The translations under genes and the position numbers were made by a program. Shown piece after piece: positions 51,316 to 60,470 of a stretch of DNA of 64,000 bases. Every line of letters starts with the position of its first letter. Within the stretch, counting starts at the first letter, position 1. Below the pieces are notes generated by a model. It was given only the letters and a program-made list of their open reading frames with translations, did no database searches and was not told the DNA's origin. The DNA is taken from positions 62,001-126,000 of the forward strand of contig NZ_CAUPIY010000006.1 in the NCBI RefSeq assembly GCF_963511525.1. The letters are read 5' to 3'. The stretch comes from Mobiluncus sp963511525. Lineage in GTDB: Bacteria > Actinomycetota > Actinomycetes > Actinomycetales > Actinomycetaceae.

Positions 51316-52761
51316 ATGACTGGCGTAAACGTGCCCGGTAGCGGTCAGGGAGGCAGACCTGCGCCCAAGCCTGCAAATGCCAACCCGAACCTGGTTTCCC
51401 TGGGCGGCACTCCGTCAGGTGCGGTTCCGCTCGATTCTGTGGCAGTTCCTCCCCAGAGCTACGGCGGCGCTGCCAGTAGTGACAATATGGTTTCCCTCAA
51501 CGTCCCCATGGGAGGTGCGGTGCCTCTCAACGACCCTGCGGCTGCCTATGATGGTGGGGCAGTGCCTCTCAGTGGGGAACCTGATGGTGTGAACGATGTG
51601 ATGGGAATGCCGCCGGCGGCACCGATGGGAATGCCGACATACGACCCGAACAGTCAGCCCCTGAATCCTAGCGCATACGCTGGCTACGGCTACGGTAATT
51701 CCAATATGGCTCAATCGTCTTTTTCCGGTGGTCCAGGGTCAGCTCCCAGCGGTGCTGAATATCCCGAATACCCTGGATACCCTGCTCAAAACCAGCCGGT
51801 TGATTTTAGTCAGGCAGGAACTGTTTCACCGCCCGGGGGATACCCCTCCATGGGGGCGCCGGCTCCTCAGTATGCACCCCAACCCATGGATCCTCGTATG
51901 GTGGTGCAGCGCTCCGAGGAACAGTATCCTGATTTGCAAGACATTCGCGCGCGAGTGCCCTTTAATATGCCGACCTTGGGCTCTGACCAGCCCGCCGTGG
52001 TCGGTCGGGCTTCTCGGCGTAAAAAGCGCGATGCCGGCCAGAGGGACAAATCCGAAGGGAAGTTGGGGAATCTCAGTCTTCCTGGCGATCCGAATGCGGG
52101 TCTGTCCCTAAAGGAACTGCTGGGTCAGCCCGTGTCAAATATGGCTGCGGCGACGATTCTGAGCCCTAAAGAAATCGAAGATTCTGATGGCCTGCAAATG
52201 CGAGCCGTAGGTCTGGCCGTGGGCGAAGTGCCCGAGGTGGACGCCCGTTACGAGATTCCCTACATCGCCCGTGAACACCCGTCGTATTACACAGGCTACG
52301 AAATCAGCCTAATCATGGAGTCCATTCGTGATCCCGAGCACGCCCGCCAGGTGCTGGCTCGTATCGTCGCGATTCCCCGATGGATTCGTTGGGTAATTTC
52401 CTTGTTCGGTGGCGTATGCGGGGCGGCCGTTTCCGCTTTGAACGCGTTTCTTTCCTTGATTGCCTTTACCGTGTTGATGGCGATTGTGTTGCTGTTCACC
52501 TACTCTTTCGCCAGTCGTATCGGTTCGGGACGTTTCTATGATCCGACCGGGTACAAGGTGATTTGGTTGGGATCTTTTATGCCCATTGGCTTGTTGTCCG
52601 CCATTATCGTGGCGCGCGCTATGGTGGGACAACCCTGGCTGGCTGTTATTGCGTTTGTCGTCACCACGCTTTGCGGTATCTTGTGGACCACTTGGATTCA
52701 AAAGTTCCAGGTTCGCCGTCTGCTGTCCTCTGAAATTCCTGACGAGCCTGTCGACGAGTAA
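51316..52761 (+). CDS. Pro/Gly/Tyr-rich membrane protein, unknown
   Basis: 481 residues from ATG 51316, with AAGGAGG 11 nt upstream. The first 225 residues are low-complexity (Pro, Gly, Ala, Tyr, Ser) with recurring GGAVPLN/GAVPLD units. A compact region (LSLKELLGQPVSNM to ARQVLARIVAIP) follows, then three membrane helices near the C-terminus: AAVSALNAFLSLIAFTVLMA, a GSFMPIGLLSAIIVARAM region and AVIAFVVTTLCGILWTTW. Not recognised. The disordered N-terminus may scaffold partners at the membrane. Confidence 0.7.
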   Translation: MTGVNVPGSGQGGRPAPKPANANPNLVSLGGTPSGAVPLDSVAVPPQSYGGAASSDNMVSLNVPMGGAVPLNDPAAAYDGGAVPLSGEPDGVNDVMGMPPAAPMGMPTYDPNSQPLNPSAYAGYGYGNSNMAQSSFSGGPGSAPSGAEYPEYPGYPAQNQPVDFSQAGTVSPPGGYPSMGAPAPQYAPQPMDPRMVVQRSEEQYPDLQDIRARVPFNMPTLGSDQPAVVGRASRRKKRDAGQRDKSEGKLGNLSLPGDPNAGLSLKELLGQPVSNMAAATILSPKEIEDSDGLQMRAVGLAVGEVPEVDARYEIPYIAREHPSYYTGYEISLIMESIRDPEHARQVLARIVAIPRWIRWVISLFGGVCGAAVSALNAFLSLIAFTVLMAIVLLFTYSFASRIGSGRFYDPTGYKVIWLGSFMPIGLLSAIIVARAMVGQPWLAVIAFVVTTLCGILWTTWIQKFQVRRLLSSEIPDEPVDE

Positions 52762-52824
52762 ATTCGTCGGATTGTATGGTGCGATTTCCCGAACTGAAGC
52801 CGGGAACCGTGTCTGGCGTAGCGG

Positions 52825-53181
52825 CTAAAACGGGACGACAGTCACAGTAACTCTGGTGATTATCCAGGCTAGAAACCATACTGAGCCCCAAGCTATCGAC
52901 AGGAATGACAGCCCGAACGCGGCTCGCAGCATCCCGTCGCCGGGAAGATGCTCGGAGGAAAGCGTACGCACCCGCAGCATCCCGCCAGCCAGCACCGCCA
53001 CGACTACGGCGGCTATTGAAAGAAACACCGGTACCAGGAAACTGGCTAGGGCAATCACAAACAGTGTGATGACGACACCGGGGATTTTTTGTGCTGAATC
53101 CCTGTATCCGGTTTGGGAAAAAACCTCTCGCGGGTCGACCTTTTCCAGGCCGGGAAAATCCGAAACATAGGCATCGCTCAC
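52825..53181 (-). CDS. Small membrane protein, unknown
   Basis: 118 residues with three hydrophobic stretches (about 34-66 counted as two, and 89-113). The N-terminal 30 residues are soluble and charged. GTG 53181, without a clear ribosome site. Divergent from uraA; the pair of genes is separated by 95 nt. No family recognised. Confidence 0.6.
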   Translation of the reverse strand: MSDAYVSDFPGLEKVDPREVFSQTGYRDSAQKIPGVVITLFVIALASFLVPVFLSIAAVVVAVLAGGMLRVRTLSSEHLPGDGMLRAAFGLSFLSIAWGSVWFLAWIITRVTVTVVPF

Positions 53182-53276
53182 CCGTTTAGCCTAACGCAAC
53201 AGGCGTTTTTTTGCGCGCCCGGGGCCGTACTAGGATGAGAGGGACAAATCCGGGAGTCTGCAAGGAAGGACGAAAA

Positions 53277-54701
53277 ATGTCAGAAACGAAAACCGGCAAT
53301 TTCAAATGGAAATTGCATGGGGACGGCAAGCACATCACGACCGGTGAGGTCGTTCAGCCCAACGAGCGTTTGACCTGGCCGCGAACTATCGGCATCGGAG
53401 CTCAGCACATTGTTGCTATGTTCGGCGCGACCTTCCTGGTTCCGTTGCTGACCGGGTTTTCTCCCGCAACCACACTGTTCTTTACGGGTGTGGGAACCAT
53501 CCTGTTCATCCTCATTACCTCGGGGCGTCTGCCCTCGTATTTGGGTTCGTCCTTTGCGTTGATTGCTCCCATCGGTGCGGTAACCGGTTACGTTTCCGGC
53601 GGCGGGGCACCTATTGACTCCGGCAAGATGGCTCTGGCACAAGGCGGGGTGATTTCCGCTGGCGCCCTGCTGCTATTGGTCGGGGTGTTGGTCCATTTCG
53701 CGGGTGCGACTTGGATTGACCGGATTATGCCGCCGATAGTGACGGGAGCCATCGTGTCGTTGATTGGTTTCAACTTAGCTCCTTCGGCGTGGAACAACGT
53801 AAAGCAGGCCCCGGTGACGGCCACCGTGACCATCTTGTCCGTCCTGCTGATTACCGTTCTGTTCAAGGGCATCATCGGGCGTTTGTCGATTCTCATTGGG
53901 GTACTCATTGGCTATGCGACGGCAGTGATTCGCCACGAAGTGAACTTTGAAGCTATCAGCAAGGCCGACTGGGTGGGCCTGCCGACTTTCCACGCCCCGG
54001 CGTTTAGCCCTGCCTTGCTGGGCTTGTTCCTTCCGGTAGTGCTGGTACTCATCGCCGAAAACGTGGGTCACGTTAAGTCTGTGTCCGCCATGACCGGTCA
54101 GAACCTCGACGACCTGACGGGGCGGGCTTTGATTGCGGACGGCTTGTCCACCATGATTGCCGGCAGCGGCGGCGGTTCCGGTACGACCACCTACGCGGAA
54201 AACATTGGCGTGATGGCCGCGACCCGGGTCTATTCCACCGTGGCTTATATTGTTGCTGCTATCGGGGCTTTGGCCCTGTCTTTGCTGCCCAAGTTCGGTG
54301 AGATTATCGCCACCATTCCGCCGGGGGTTCTGGGCGGAGCCGCGACGATTCTGTACGGCATGATTGGGATGCTGGGGGTGCGTATCTGGGTTCAAAACCA
54401 GGTGGATTTCGCGGATCCGGTGAACTTGAATACGGCCGCGGTGGCGATGGTGATGGCTATCGCGAACTACACCTTGGTGATTGGCGACGTAAAGTTCGAG
54501 GGTATCGCGATGGGTTCTTTCGGTGCCATTATCATGTACCACGTCATGCGGGCGATTTCTAACGTTCGTGGCACCAAGCTGGAGCAAGCCTCCCCGGCTT
54601 CCGCTCCGGCCGGAACGGAATTGCATTCCGAAGCCTATTCTAAGCGTCACGCGGATCAAGAACTGCGAGCCGCGCAAGGAAGAAGCGATGCCCAGGATTG
54701 A
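53277..54701 (+). CDS. uraA: Uracil permease (NCS2 family)
   Basis: 474-residue nucleobase:cation symporter. About 12-14 hydrophobic segments, with the family motifs ERLTWPRTIGIGAQHIVAMFG near the N-terminus (start residue about 29), VLIAENVGHVKSV with the substrate Glu, and GSGGGSGTTTYAENIGVMAATRVYS (around residue 300). Specificity for uracil is inferred from similarity to UraA and the nearby upp. ATG 53277 has GGAAGG 7 nt upstream; the longer frame to 53211 is not needed. Confidence 0.93.
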   Translation: MSETKTGNFKWKLHGDGKHITTGEVVQPNERLTWPRTIGIGAQHIVAMFGATFLVPLLTGFSPATTLFFTGVGTILFILITSGRLPSYLGSSFALIAPIGAVTGYVSGGGAPIDSGKMALAQGGVISAGALLLLVGVLVHFAGATWIDRIMPPIVTGAIVSLIGFNLAPSAWNNVKQAPVTATVTILSVLLITVLFKGIIGRLSILIGVLIGYATAVIRHEVNFEAISKADWVGLPTFHAPAFSPALLGLFLPVVLVLIAENVGHVKSVSAMTGQNLDDLTGRALIADGLSTMIAGSGGGSGTTTYAENIGVMAATRVYSTVAYIVAAIGALALSLLPKFGEIIATIPPGVLGGAATILYGMIGMLGVRIWVQNQVDFADPVNLNTAAVAMVMAIANYTLVIGDVKFEGIAMGSFGAIIMYHVMRAISNVRGTKLEQASPASAPAGTELHSEAYSKRHADQELRAAQGRSDAQD

Positions 54702-55293
54702 AGCGAAGGACCTGATAGGCCAGGGTGATTCTAAGGAATTACGCGCCAAGCGGCGGCGTCGTACTCTGGCTCGCCAAACCGTGTTTTTTGGCTGGATTGT
54801 TCTGGCGATGGCGGCGGTTTTGGTGGTTTCTTTGCCTTTTGCTATGGGCTTGGTGTCCCTGCCTTTCGGCAATTCCTTCGTTTTGTCTGAGGAAGCCAAG
54901 GCGAAAGTGCCGCCGTGCCCCCCGAAAGGAAAGCCGGTTTCCCTGCAGGGAGTGACGGTAAATATATTCAACGGATCCTCCCAAAATGGCCTGGCTACGC
55001 AGACAGCACAGCGGCTGAAAGGCTTTGGAGTCAAGGTCAACGCGGTTGGTAACTCGCCGGATTCCTACGCCGGGGCAGCCCGGATTAATACCAGCAAGGG
55101 AAACGTGGCGAAAGCCTTTTCGTTGGCGCGGGCACTCCCGCAAGCCGACGTCAGGATTGACTTGAATCGCGGCTCAGAGATTAACGTCTTGCTGGGCGAA
55201 CAGTTCCAGGGTGCGCTCTCGAAGGATAACCTCAGCGACGGCGACTTGGGACACTATCCACGGGCGCCGAAAAACTGCCAGGAAGTCAACTGA
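54688..55293 (+). CDS. LytR C-terminal domain membrane protein
   Basis: 201 residues: a basic tail (AKRRRRTLARQ), one helix (VFFGWIVLAMAAVLVVSLPFA, about 32-52), then an extracellular LytR_C domain (VTVNIFNGSSQNGLATQTAQRL, VNAVGNSPDSYAGAARIN). LytR_C domains occur on LCP wall-teichoic/arabinogalactan ligases and alone in actinobacteria. ATG 54688 has AAGGAAG upstream and lies inside the end of uraA (14-nt overlap), so the two are co-translated despite unrelated functions. Confidence 0.85.
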   Translation: MPRIEAKDLIGQGDSKELRAKRRRRTLARQTVFFGWIVLAMAAVLVVSLPFAMGLVSLPFGNSFVLSEEAKAKVPPCPPKGKPVSLQGVTVNIFNGSSQNGLATQTAQRLKGFGVKVNAVGNSPDSYAGAARINTSKGNVAKAFSLARALPQADVRIDLNRGSEINVLLGEQFQGALSKDNLSDGDLGHYPRAPKNCQEVN

Positions 55294-55455
55294 ATAAACC
55301 ACGAAACTGGCGGCAAACGCCTCGGAATTCCCTTGAAAACTTTGGGAAAGGCTGCCAACCAGGCTTGGAGCGTAACGTTTTTAGTTATGCTTGAAACTAG
55401 GTTAACCGCAGAAAAACGTAAGGAATGCAGGTAAAGCTAGCGAAAGGAGAACGGC

Positions 55456-56268
55456 GTGGGGTTGTTTTCTAAGGGCAGACCTGATACCAGCGGTCCGGTT
55501 CGTCCCTATGTTAAAAGTTTTGCCGGGTGGGAAGCGCCGTCTACGTTTGCCACCGTCGAGGACTCGCTGGAGTTACAAGACGATTTCGCGGCACTGTTTG
55601 CCGGATATAACGTGGACGATATTAACGGCGCCGAATTTGACGATTGGGCTTACCTAGTGCGTGACCGGAACAATCCTGATGATTATGCGGCGGTCTGCGT
55701 TTGGGTGCAAGGCCACTTTGTAGGCTATTTGGATCATGCTACCGCCGGCAAATACGTGGTGGAGCTCAATGGTTTGGATTCCCAAGAACTCAATCTGGTG
55801 GTGCCTTGCCACCTGTGGGCCCAGCGCACCAAGTCGCGGTTGGCAAACCGGGTGACCTTGAGCTTACCTCCCGTAGGTGGGGTGGGTCCGGTCAATATGT
55901 TCCCGAAAAAAGCTTTCACGATTTTGCCCCCGGGGGATGAAATCCCCTTGGAGGACTACGATGAACACATCGGTCCGCTGCATCCCTATATCTCCACCGG
56001 CAAGACGGTGCCGGTGGCTCTGTGGATGCAAGAGGACAAAGGCGGTCTGGGGGCTTATCTCGACAAGAAAACGTATATCGGACGAGTCCCCGCCCACGCT
56101 GCCGAGCTGATTGTGCCGCTGGTGCGAACAGCGGTGGCTCATAAACTGATCCCGATTGCTCGCGGTATGTTGACCGGTTCAAACATTCGCAACGACCTGA
56201 CCATCGTCACGGGGGACACCCATACGGTCGGTTCCCATTGGAAACCCACTCATGACGGCGGAAAGTGA
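55456..56268 (+). CDS. Unknown protein with HIRAN-like segment
   Basis: 270 residues, soluble. GTG start with AAAGGAG 6 nt upstream. The stretch YLVRDRNNPDDYAAVCVWV followed by GHFVGYLDHATAGKY (about 66-98) has the pattern of HIRAN domains (R-E/D-x-x-N-x-x-D-x-x-A-V-x-V, then G-Y-hydrophobic), which bind DNA ends or damaged DNA. No nuclease or helicase domain is fused. A second, similar V-x-V-A-L-W-M / GLGAYLDKKTY segment (about 185-205) may be a second copy. Confidence 0.55.
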   Translation: MGLFSKGRPDTSGPVRPYVKSFAGWEAPSTFATVEDSLELQDDFAALFAGYNVDDINGAEFDDWAYLVRDRNNPDDYAAVCVWVQGHFVGYLDHATAGKYVVELNGLDSQELNLVVPCHLWAQRTKSRLANRVTLSLPPVGGVGPVNMFPKKAFTILPPGDEIPLEDYDEHIGPLHPYISTGKTVPVALWMQEDKGGLGAYLDKKTYIGRVPAHAAELIVPLVRTAVAHKLIPIARGMLTGSNIRNDLTIVTGDTHTVGSHWKPTHDGGK

Positions 56269-56496
56269 GTGCGTGAGGGGTTTGCAGAAGCGCGAACCTG
56301 CCCAGCCGTGCTTTTGAATCCGTCCTGACTAGGAAAAATAACCTCTGTTTGTCAGGAACAAAGAGTTGTTTTTCTTTCAGGTTCCTTTTAGGATTTATTC
56401 AAGGAACTGGCAGAGTGGGCTCGGCGGGAAAACCGCCTCGGCACGAAAAACAGCCCCTGTAAACTTGTGACAATCAAAACTGAGAAGGTGACAGAG

Positions 56497-57558
56497 TTGA
56501 AGAAGCAAACTCGAATCGCGGCGGCAGCTGGGGCAGCATTTCTAGGGTTGGGTCTGAGCGCCAGTGCGGCGCTGGCTCTTCCGGCTCCTGCGGAACCCAA
56601 TGCTGAAAATATCGGCGGCATTGAAGCCCCGAGTTCTCCGGGAGGAATCCCCGCCAACGGTTACGGTCCTGATTACCACACGGCGATGGTGGGTTTGAGC
56701 CAGGCGGCTTTGCATCCGGGGATGACGCCTTTGGGTGCTAATGATTTCAACTGCAAGCCAGCCCCAGGCACTGAACCGGTCGTTTTAATTCCGGGTACCG
56801 GCAACGATGCTTTCGGAGCGTGGTCCTATATGTCCCCGCGCCTGAAACAGGCCGGTTACTGCGTATTTACGTTTAACTACAACCCTTCGACCTCAAAGAA
56901 CGCTAAGGGTGAAACCGTCATCAACGACTCAAAAGCCTTCAGCGGAGACATCAAGCAAAGCGCGGCGTTTATGGCCGGTTTTGTGGATCGGGTTTTGGCG
57001 GCTACCGGCGCCACAAAGGTTGATTTGGTGGGCCATTCTCAAGGCGGTGGGGCGCTGCCGCGGGCTTACATCAAGTGGTACGGCGGGGACCAGAAAGTCG
57101 ACCAGCTCATTGGCCTGACCCCGAACAACCACGGCACGACCTTAGGAGGAATGCTGCACCTGGTCAACCGGCTGCGCCAGGAAATCCCGAGCCTTGACGA
57201 CAAAGTGTTTCACAGCTCTAACCAGACCGGTTTAATGCAGCAGCTGGTCGGTTCGGAGTTCTTTAACCAGCTCAATGAGGGTATCGAGGTCTATCCGAAC
57301 ATTGACTACACCGTGATTACCACCAAGTTAGACACGGTCGTCACCCCCTATACCAGCGAATTCCTGGAAGGCAGCAACGTAAATAACGTGGTGCTCCAAG
57401 ACGTGTGCCCGGCGGATGCACACCGACACCAAAACATGACCTACAGTGATGTGGCGCTGCAGCTGGTGCTGAAAGAGCTGCAAGAGGATCGTTTGTCCTG
57501 GCAGATTCCGGTGAAATGCCACCGCTACCAGCCTTACTTGAAGGCCTCTGATCTGTAA
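56497..57558 (+). CDS. Secreted triacylglycerol lipase / alpha-beta hydrolase
   Basis: 353 residues. A signal peptide (KKQTRIAAAAGAAFLGLG..., cleavage likely after ALALPA) is followed by a lipase fold: oxyanion region VLIPGTGNDAF, nucleophile G-H-S-Q-G (about residue 180), a catalytic His candidate in DAHRHQNMTY and an Asp before it. It resembles extracellular actinobacterial esterase/lipases of class 2. Start: TTG 56497 with GAAGG 8 nt upstream puts Lys-Lys at the signal start; GTG 56488 and 56467 are alternatives. Confidence 0.87.
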   Translation: MKKQTRIAAAAGAAFLGLGLSASAALALPAPAEPNAENIGGIEAPSSPGGIPANGYGPDYHTAMVGLSQAALHPGMTPLGANDFNCKPAPGTEPVVLIPGTGNDAFGAWSYMSPRLKQAGYCVFTFNYNPSTSKNAKGETVINDSKAFSGDIKQSAAFMAGFVDRVLAATGATKVDLVGHSQGGGALPRAYIKWYGGDQKVDQLIGLTPNNHGTTLGGMLHLVNRLRQEIPSLDDKVFHSSNQTGLMQQLVGSEFFNQLNEGIEVYPNIDYTVITTKLDTVVTPYTSEFLEGSNVNNVVLQDVCPADAHRHQNMTYSDVALQLVLKELQEDRLSWQIPVKCHRYQPYLKASDL

Positions 57559-57586
57559 TCTGGGGAGACTGAATAATTTTTGCCAA

Positions 57587-57632
57587 CTCCCTGTCGGGGC
57601 CTTAACCTAGGGTTCCGGCAGGGAGATTTTTT
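57587..57632 (+). terminator. Terminator of the lipase gene
   Basis: CTCCCTGTCGG pairs with CCGGCAGGGAG (one G-U) and is followed by ATTTTTTG. It overlaps the upstream part of the MFS frame, which rules against starts before about 57640. Confidence 0.92.
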
Positions 57633-57657
57633 GATTGATGAGGGAGTGAGTAAATCC

Positions 57658-59070
57658 GTGGACGGCGTGGAAGCTTCGGGACGCAACCAGAAAGCATCTG
57701 AGGACAAGGGAAATAACTATCTCAGCGGTTACTTAGCGGCCTGGTTTAAAATCATCGCTACCGGGATGATTACCCTGGTTGCTTTTGAAGCTATCGCGGT
57801 AAACACGGCCATGCCTTTCATCGTGGATCGCCTGGACGGCAAAAATTTGTTTGCGCTGGCGGCCGGAATCTCCATGTCCACCCAGTTAATCACCACCGCC
57901 CTGGCCGGAGCTTGGGTCGATACCAGAGGCCCGAAACCGGTAATTTACACGGGTATCGTGGCTTTCACCGGGGGACTGCTGGTGGCGAGTTTCGCCCCCA
58001 ACATCTGGTTTGTCGTGGTGGGACGCGCGATTCAGGGCCTCGGCGGAGGTTTGTTGATTGTGCCTCTCTACGTGATGGTGGGCTCCTACGTCTTACCGCA
58101 CAAGCAGCCGGCTTTTTTTGCGGTCTTTGCCATCGCCTGGGTGGTGCCTTCCCTGGTCGGCCCGCTGGTGGCGGGGTTCCTGGTGGATTATGTGCATTGG
58201 CGTTTTGTTTTCGGAATCTGCCCAATCATGTTTCTGGTGTTCTTTCCAGTGTTGTGGCCAAAATTTCGCCAATTTCCTCCGCTGCATGACCCGGTGCCGT
58301 TTCGTCCCTCTCCCAGTCTGCTTTGGGGTTCCATCTTTAGCGGCATCTTGATTGGTGCCCTGCAAGTTATCTCCGGGGTGGAACGTGAAACGGTCTCTCC
58401 GCTGCTCATCATTTCCGCTCTCATCCTGACCTTGGCGCTGTTCTTTGCGGCTCGCCCCATTCTGCCTCCCGGCACTTTCCTAGCGGTGCGTGGCGTCCCC
58501 GCCACCGTGGCGATGCGCGGACTGTTGAACGGCACTTTCGTCACCGTAGACCTCTACCTGCCCCTGCTGCTGAAAGAAATTCACGGTTGGGGACCGACCA
58601 TGGCCGGCCTATCAATGACGGTTTCGTCAACAACCTGGGCATTAAGCTCATGGATTCAGGGCCGGATTGTGGATCCGGCGCACCGCCGCTGGCTGATCAT
58701 CATCGGTCCCATCATCCAAATTTCGGGCACCCTGGTGGTGCTCCTGGCGGTCGTGCCCGGTTTCAGCCCCTGGTTTGTGCTGGTGGGATGGGCCATCGCC
58801 GGTTCGGGTCAAGGCCTGATTTTCCCGCTGGCCACTGTCCACGCCCTCTCCTTGACCCCGCCCCAACGCCACGGTGAGGTTTCCGCAGCTCTGAACGTAG
58901 CCGACACCCTCGCCGCTGCCGCTCTGGTGGCTTACGGGGGAATCACCTACGCCATGACCCTCTTTCTGGGACCCTGGGCATTCGCTGCCACAATCGGTTT
59001 GATGGTGGTGATGATGTTCGTCCAATTCTGGGTCGGTACCAGGATTTTCGAGTTTCCCTCACGCAAGTGA
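57658..59070 (+). CDS. MFS transporter
   Basis: 470 residues with 12 or more predicted helices. Family marks include GAWVDTRGPKPVIYTG between helices 2 and 3 (motif A type) and AIQGLGGGLLIVPLYVMVG (start residue about 124). The drug/H+ antiporter branch is likely, substrate unknown. Start: GTG 57658 with GAGGGAG 11 nt upstream, or GTG 57646. TTG 57631 lies in a terminator's T-run and is unlikely. Confidence 0.85.
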   Translation: MDGVEASGRNQKASEDKGNNYLSGYLAAWFKIIATGMITLVAFEAIAVNTAMPFIVDRLDGKNLFALAAGISMSTQLITTALAGAWVDTRGPKPVIYTGIVAFTGGLLVASFAPNIWFVVVGRAIQGLGGGLLIVPLYVMVGSYVLPHKQPAFFAVFAIAWVVPSLVGPLVAGFLVDYVHWRFVFGICPIMFLVFFPVLWPKFRQFPPLHDPVPFRPSPSLLWGSIFSGILIGALQVISGVERETVSPLLIISALILTLALFFAARPILPPGTFLAVRGVPATVAMRGLLNGTFVTVDLYLPLLLKEIHGWGPTMAGLSMTVSSTTWALSSWIQGRIVDPAHRRWLIIIGPIIQISGTLVVLLAVVPGFSPWFVLVGWAIAGSGQGLIFPLATVHALSLTPPQRHGEVSAALNVADTLAAAALVAYGGITYAMTLFLGPWAFAATIGLMVVMMFVQFWVGTRIFEFPSRK

Positions 59071-59123
59071 GACGCTAAAGTTGGTTGTAAGGTTAGGTTT
59101 TTGTTGTTTGAAAGGGTTTGAAA

Positions 59124-60056
59124 ATGGAATCATTTTTGGCTTTTGTCGGGGGTCTCTTTGGGATGTCGATTATCGCCCTCATTATCTTGGTGTTGCTCAT
59201 CATGGGCGGGATGTTCTTTGTGGTGAAGCAACAGACGAACTACGTGATTGAGCGTTTCGGCAAGTTTCACAAGGTCGCTCTGCCCGGTTTGCGGGTAAAG
59301 ATTCCGTTCGTGGATCAGATTGCGAAAAAGGTTCCGCTGCGTATCATGCAGCTCGATTCCGTGGTCGAGACCAAGACCAAGGACAACGTGTTCGTAACCA
59401 TCCCGGTTTCGGTGCAGTATCAAGTCCAAAACGTGGTTGATTCCTACTATCGTTTGGCCAATCCAGAACGTCAGATTCAGTCCTACGTCTATGACCGGGT
59501 GCGTACCTCCCTGGCCAAACTGGACTTGGATGAGGCGTTTTCTTCAAAAGACCAAATTGCCCAAGACGTCGAGACGACCTTGGCTACGGCTATGAACGCC
59601 TATGGTTTCGCCATCATCAACACACTGGTGACAGACATCAACCCGGATCCAACGGTGCGCGCGTCCATGAACTCAATCAACGCCGCCCAGCGGGAACGTG
59701 AGGCAGCGGTGAGCCTGGCTGAGGCCGAGAAAATCAAGATTGTGAAACAGGCTGAGGCCGACGCGGAATACAAGCGCCTGCAAGGTGAAGGTATCGCCGC
59801 TCAGCGCAAGGCTATCGTGGACGGTCTGGTCAGCCAGTATGAATCCCTGCGCGACGCCGGGATTGGTTCAGAAGCCCAAGAGATGCTGCTGTTGACCCAG
59901 TACTTCGACACGTTGCAGGAAGTCGCGAAAGCCTCTAACACCCAGACGCTGATGCTGCCGTCCAACCCCGGTGGGGTCAATAACGCGATGGAGGAGCTGC
60001 GCAACTCGCTGTTCACGGCCACTCGTGCCGCGGATCAACAGCAAACGGCGCAATAG
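59124..60056 (+). CDS. SPFH/stomatin-like membrane protein
   Basis: 310 residues. One N-terminal helix (IIALIILVLLIMGGMFFVV, about 14-32) anchors an SPFH/PHB domain (about 40-200: YVIERFGKFHKVALPGLRVKIPF, DNVFVTIPVSVQYQV), then a charged Ala/Glu coiled coil (about 185-240). Bacterial stomatins form membrane scaffolds. The partner NfeD gene is not adjacent. ATG 59124 with AAAGGG upstream. Confidence 0.92.
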   Translation: MESFLAFVGGLFGMSIIALIILVLLIMGGMFFVVKQQTNYVIERFGKFHKVALPGLRVKIPFVDQIAKKVPLRIMQLDSVVETKTKDNVFVTIPVSVQYQVQNVVDSYYRLANPERQIQSYVYDRVRTSLAKLDLDEAFSSKDQIAQDVETTLATAMNAYGFAIINTLVTDINPDPTVRASMNSINAAQREREAAVSLAEAEKIKIVKQAEADAEYKRLQGEGIAAQRKAIVDGLVSQYESLRDAGIGSEAQEMLLLTQYFDTLQEVAKASNTQTLMLPSNPGGVNNAMEELRNSLFTATRAADQQQTAQ

Positions 60057-60112
60057 TGACGCTGTAGTTTCTTGATTTTAGTGCCTTCGTATCGCCGGAT
60101 ACCTAAAGGGTG

Positions 60113-60463
60113 CTATTTACCTTGCTCGATGAGCATGTAGAGAACCATTTTTGCAGGAGTCAACGCTTTAACTGCGTGTGGTAAACGGGTAGAAAAGTGC
60201 ACCATCCCGCCGGGAAGCAGTTTCACAGTTTTGCCGTCGGCGGTGATTTCAATTTCCCCTTCCAAGGTTTGCACAATTACCGGCATAGCAGCGGTGTGCT
60301 CTGATAGTTCTTCACCGCTGTCGAAGGAAAATAGCACAACATTGACCCCTTCTGCACGCATTAGGGTTTTAGAAACGGTAGAGTTCGGGGAATACTCAAT
60401 TCGTTCCGCAAGTTTATCTATATATCCTAGACCGGCAGTAACCAATTCTTCTTTTGAATCCAT
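60113..60463 (-). CDS. Cupin-domain protein
   Basis: 116 residues. A single beta-barrel cupin: SGEELSEHTAAMPVIVQTLEGE (motif 1, with Glu and His) and PGGMVHFSTRLPHAVKAL (motif 2, with His). ATG 60463 follows AGAGGTGA by 8 nt, which decides it over the ATG at 60493. It begins 7 nt after the methyltransferase stop, so it is second in an iron-box operon. The ligand is unknown. Confidence 0.85.
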   Translation of the reverse strand: MDSKEELVTAGLGYIDKLAERIEYSPNSTVSKTLMRAEGVNVVLFSFDSGEELSEHTAAMPVIVQTLEGEIEITADGKTVKLLPGGMVHFSTRLPHAVKALTPAKMVLYMLIEQGK

Positions 60464-60470
60464 ATTTGAA

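Noticed and set aside
53775..55040. 421-codon minus-strand frame opposite uraA
   Set aside because: Antisense shadow, rich in Arg/His/Gln as expected from a reversed membrane-protein gene.
57631..57657. TTG 57631 as start of the MFS transporter
   Set aside because: Its apparent ribosome site is the 3' arm of a strong terminator and the TTG is in the T-run.
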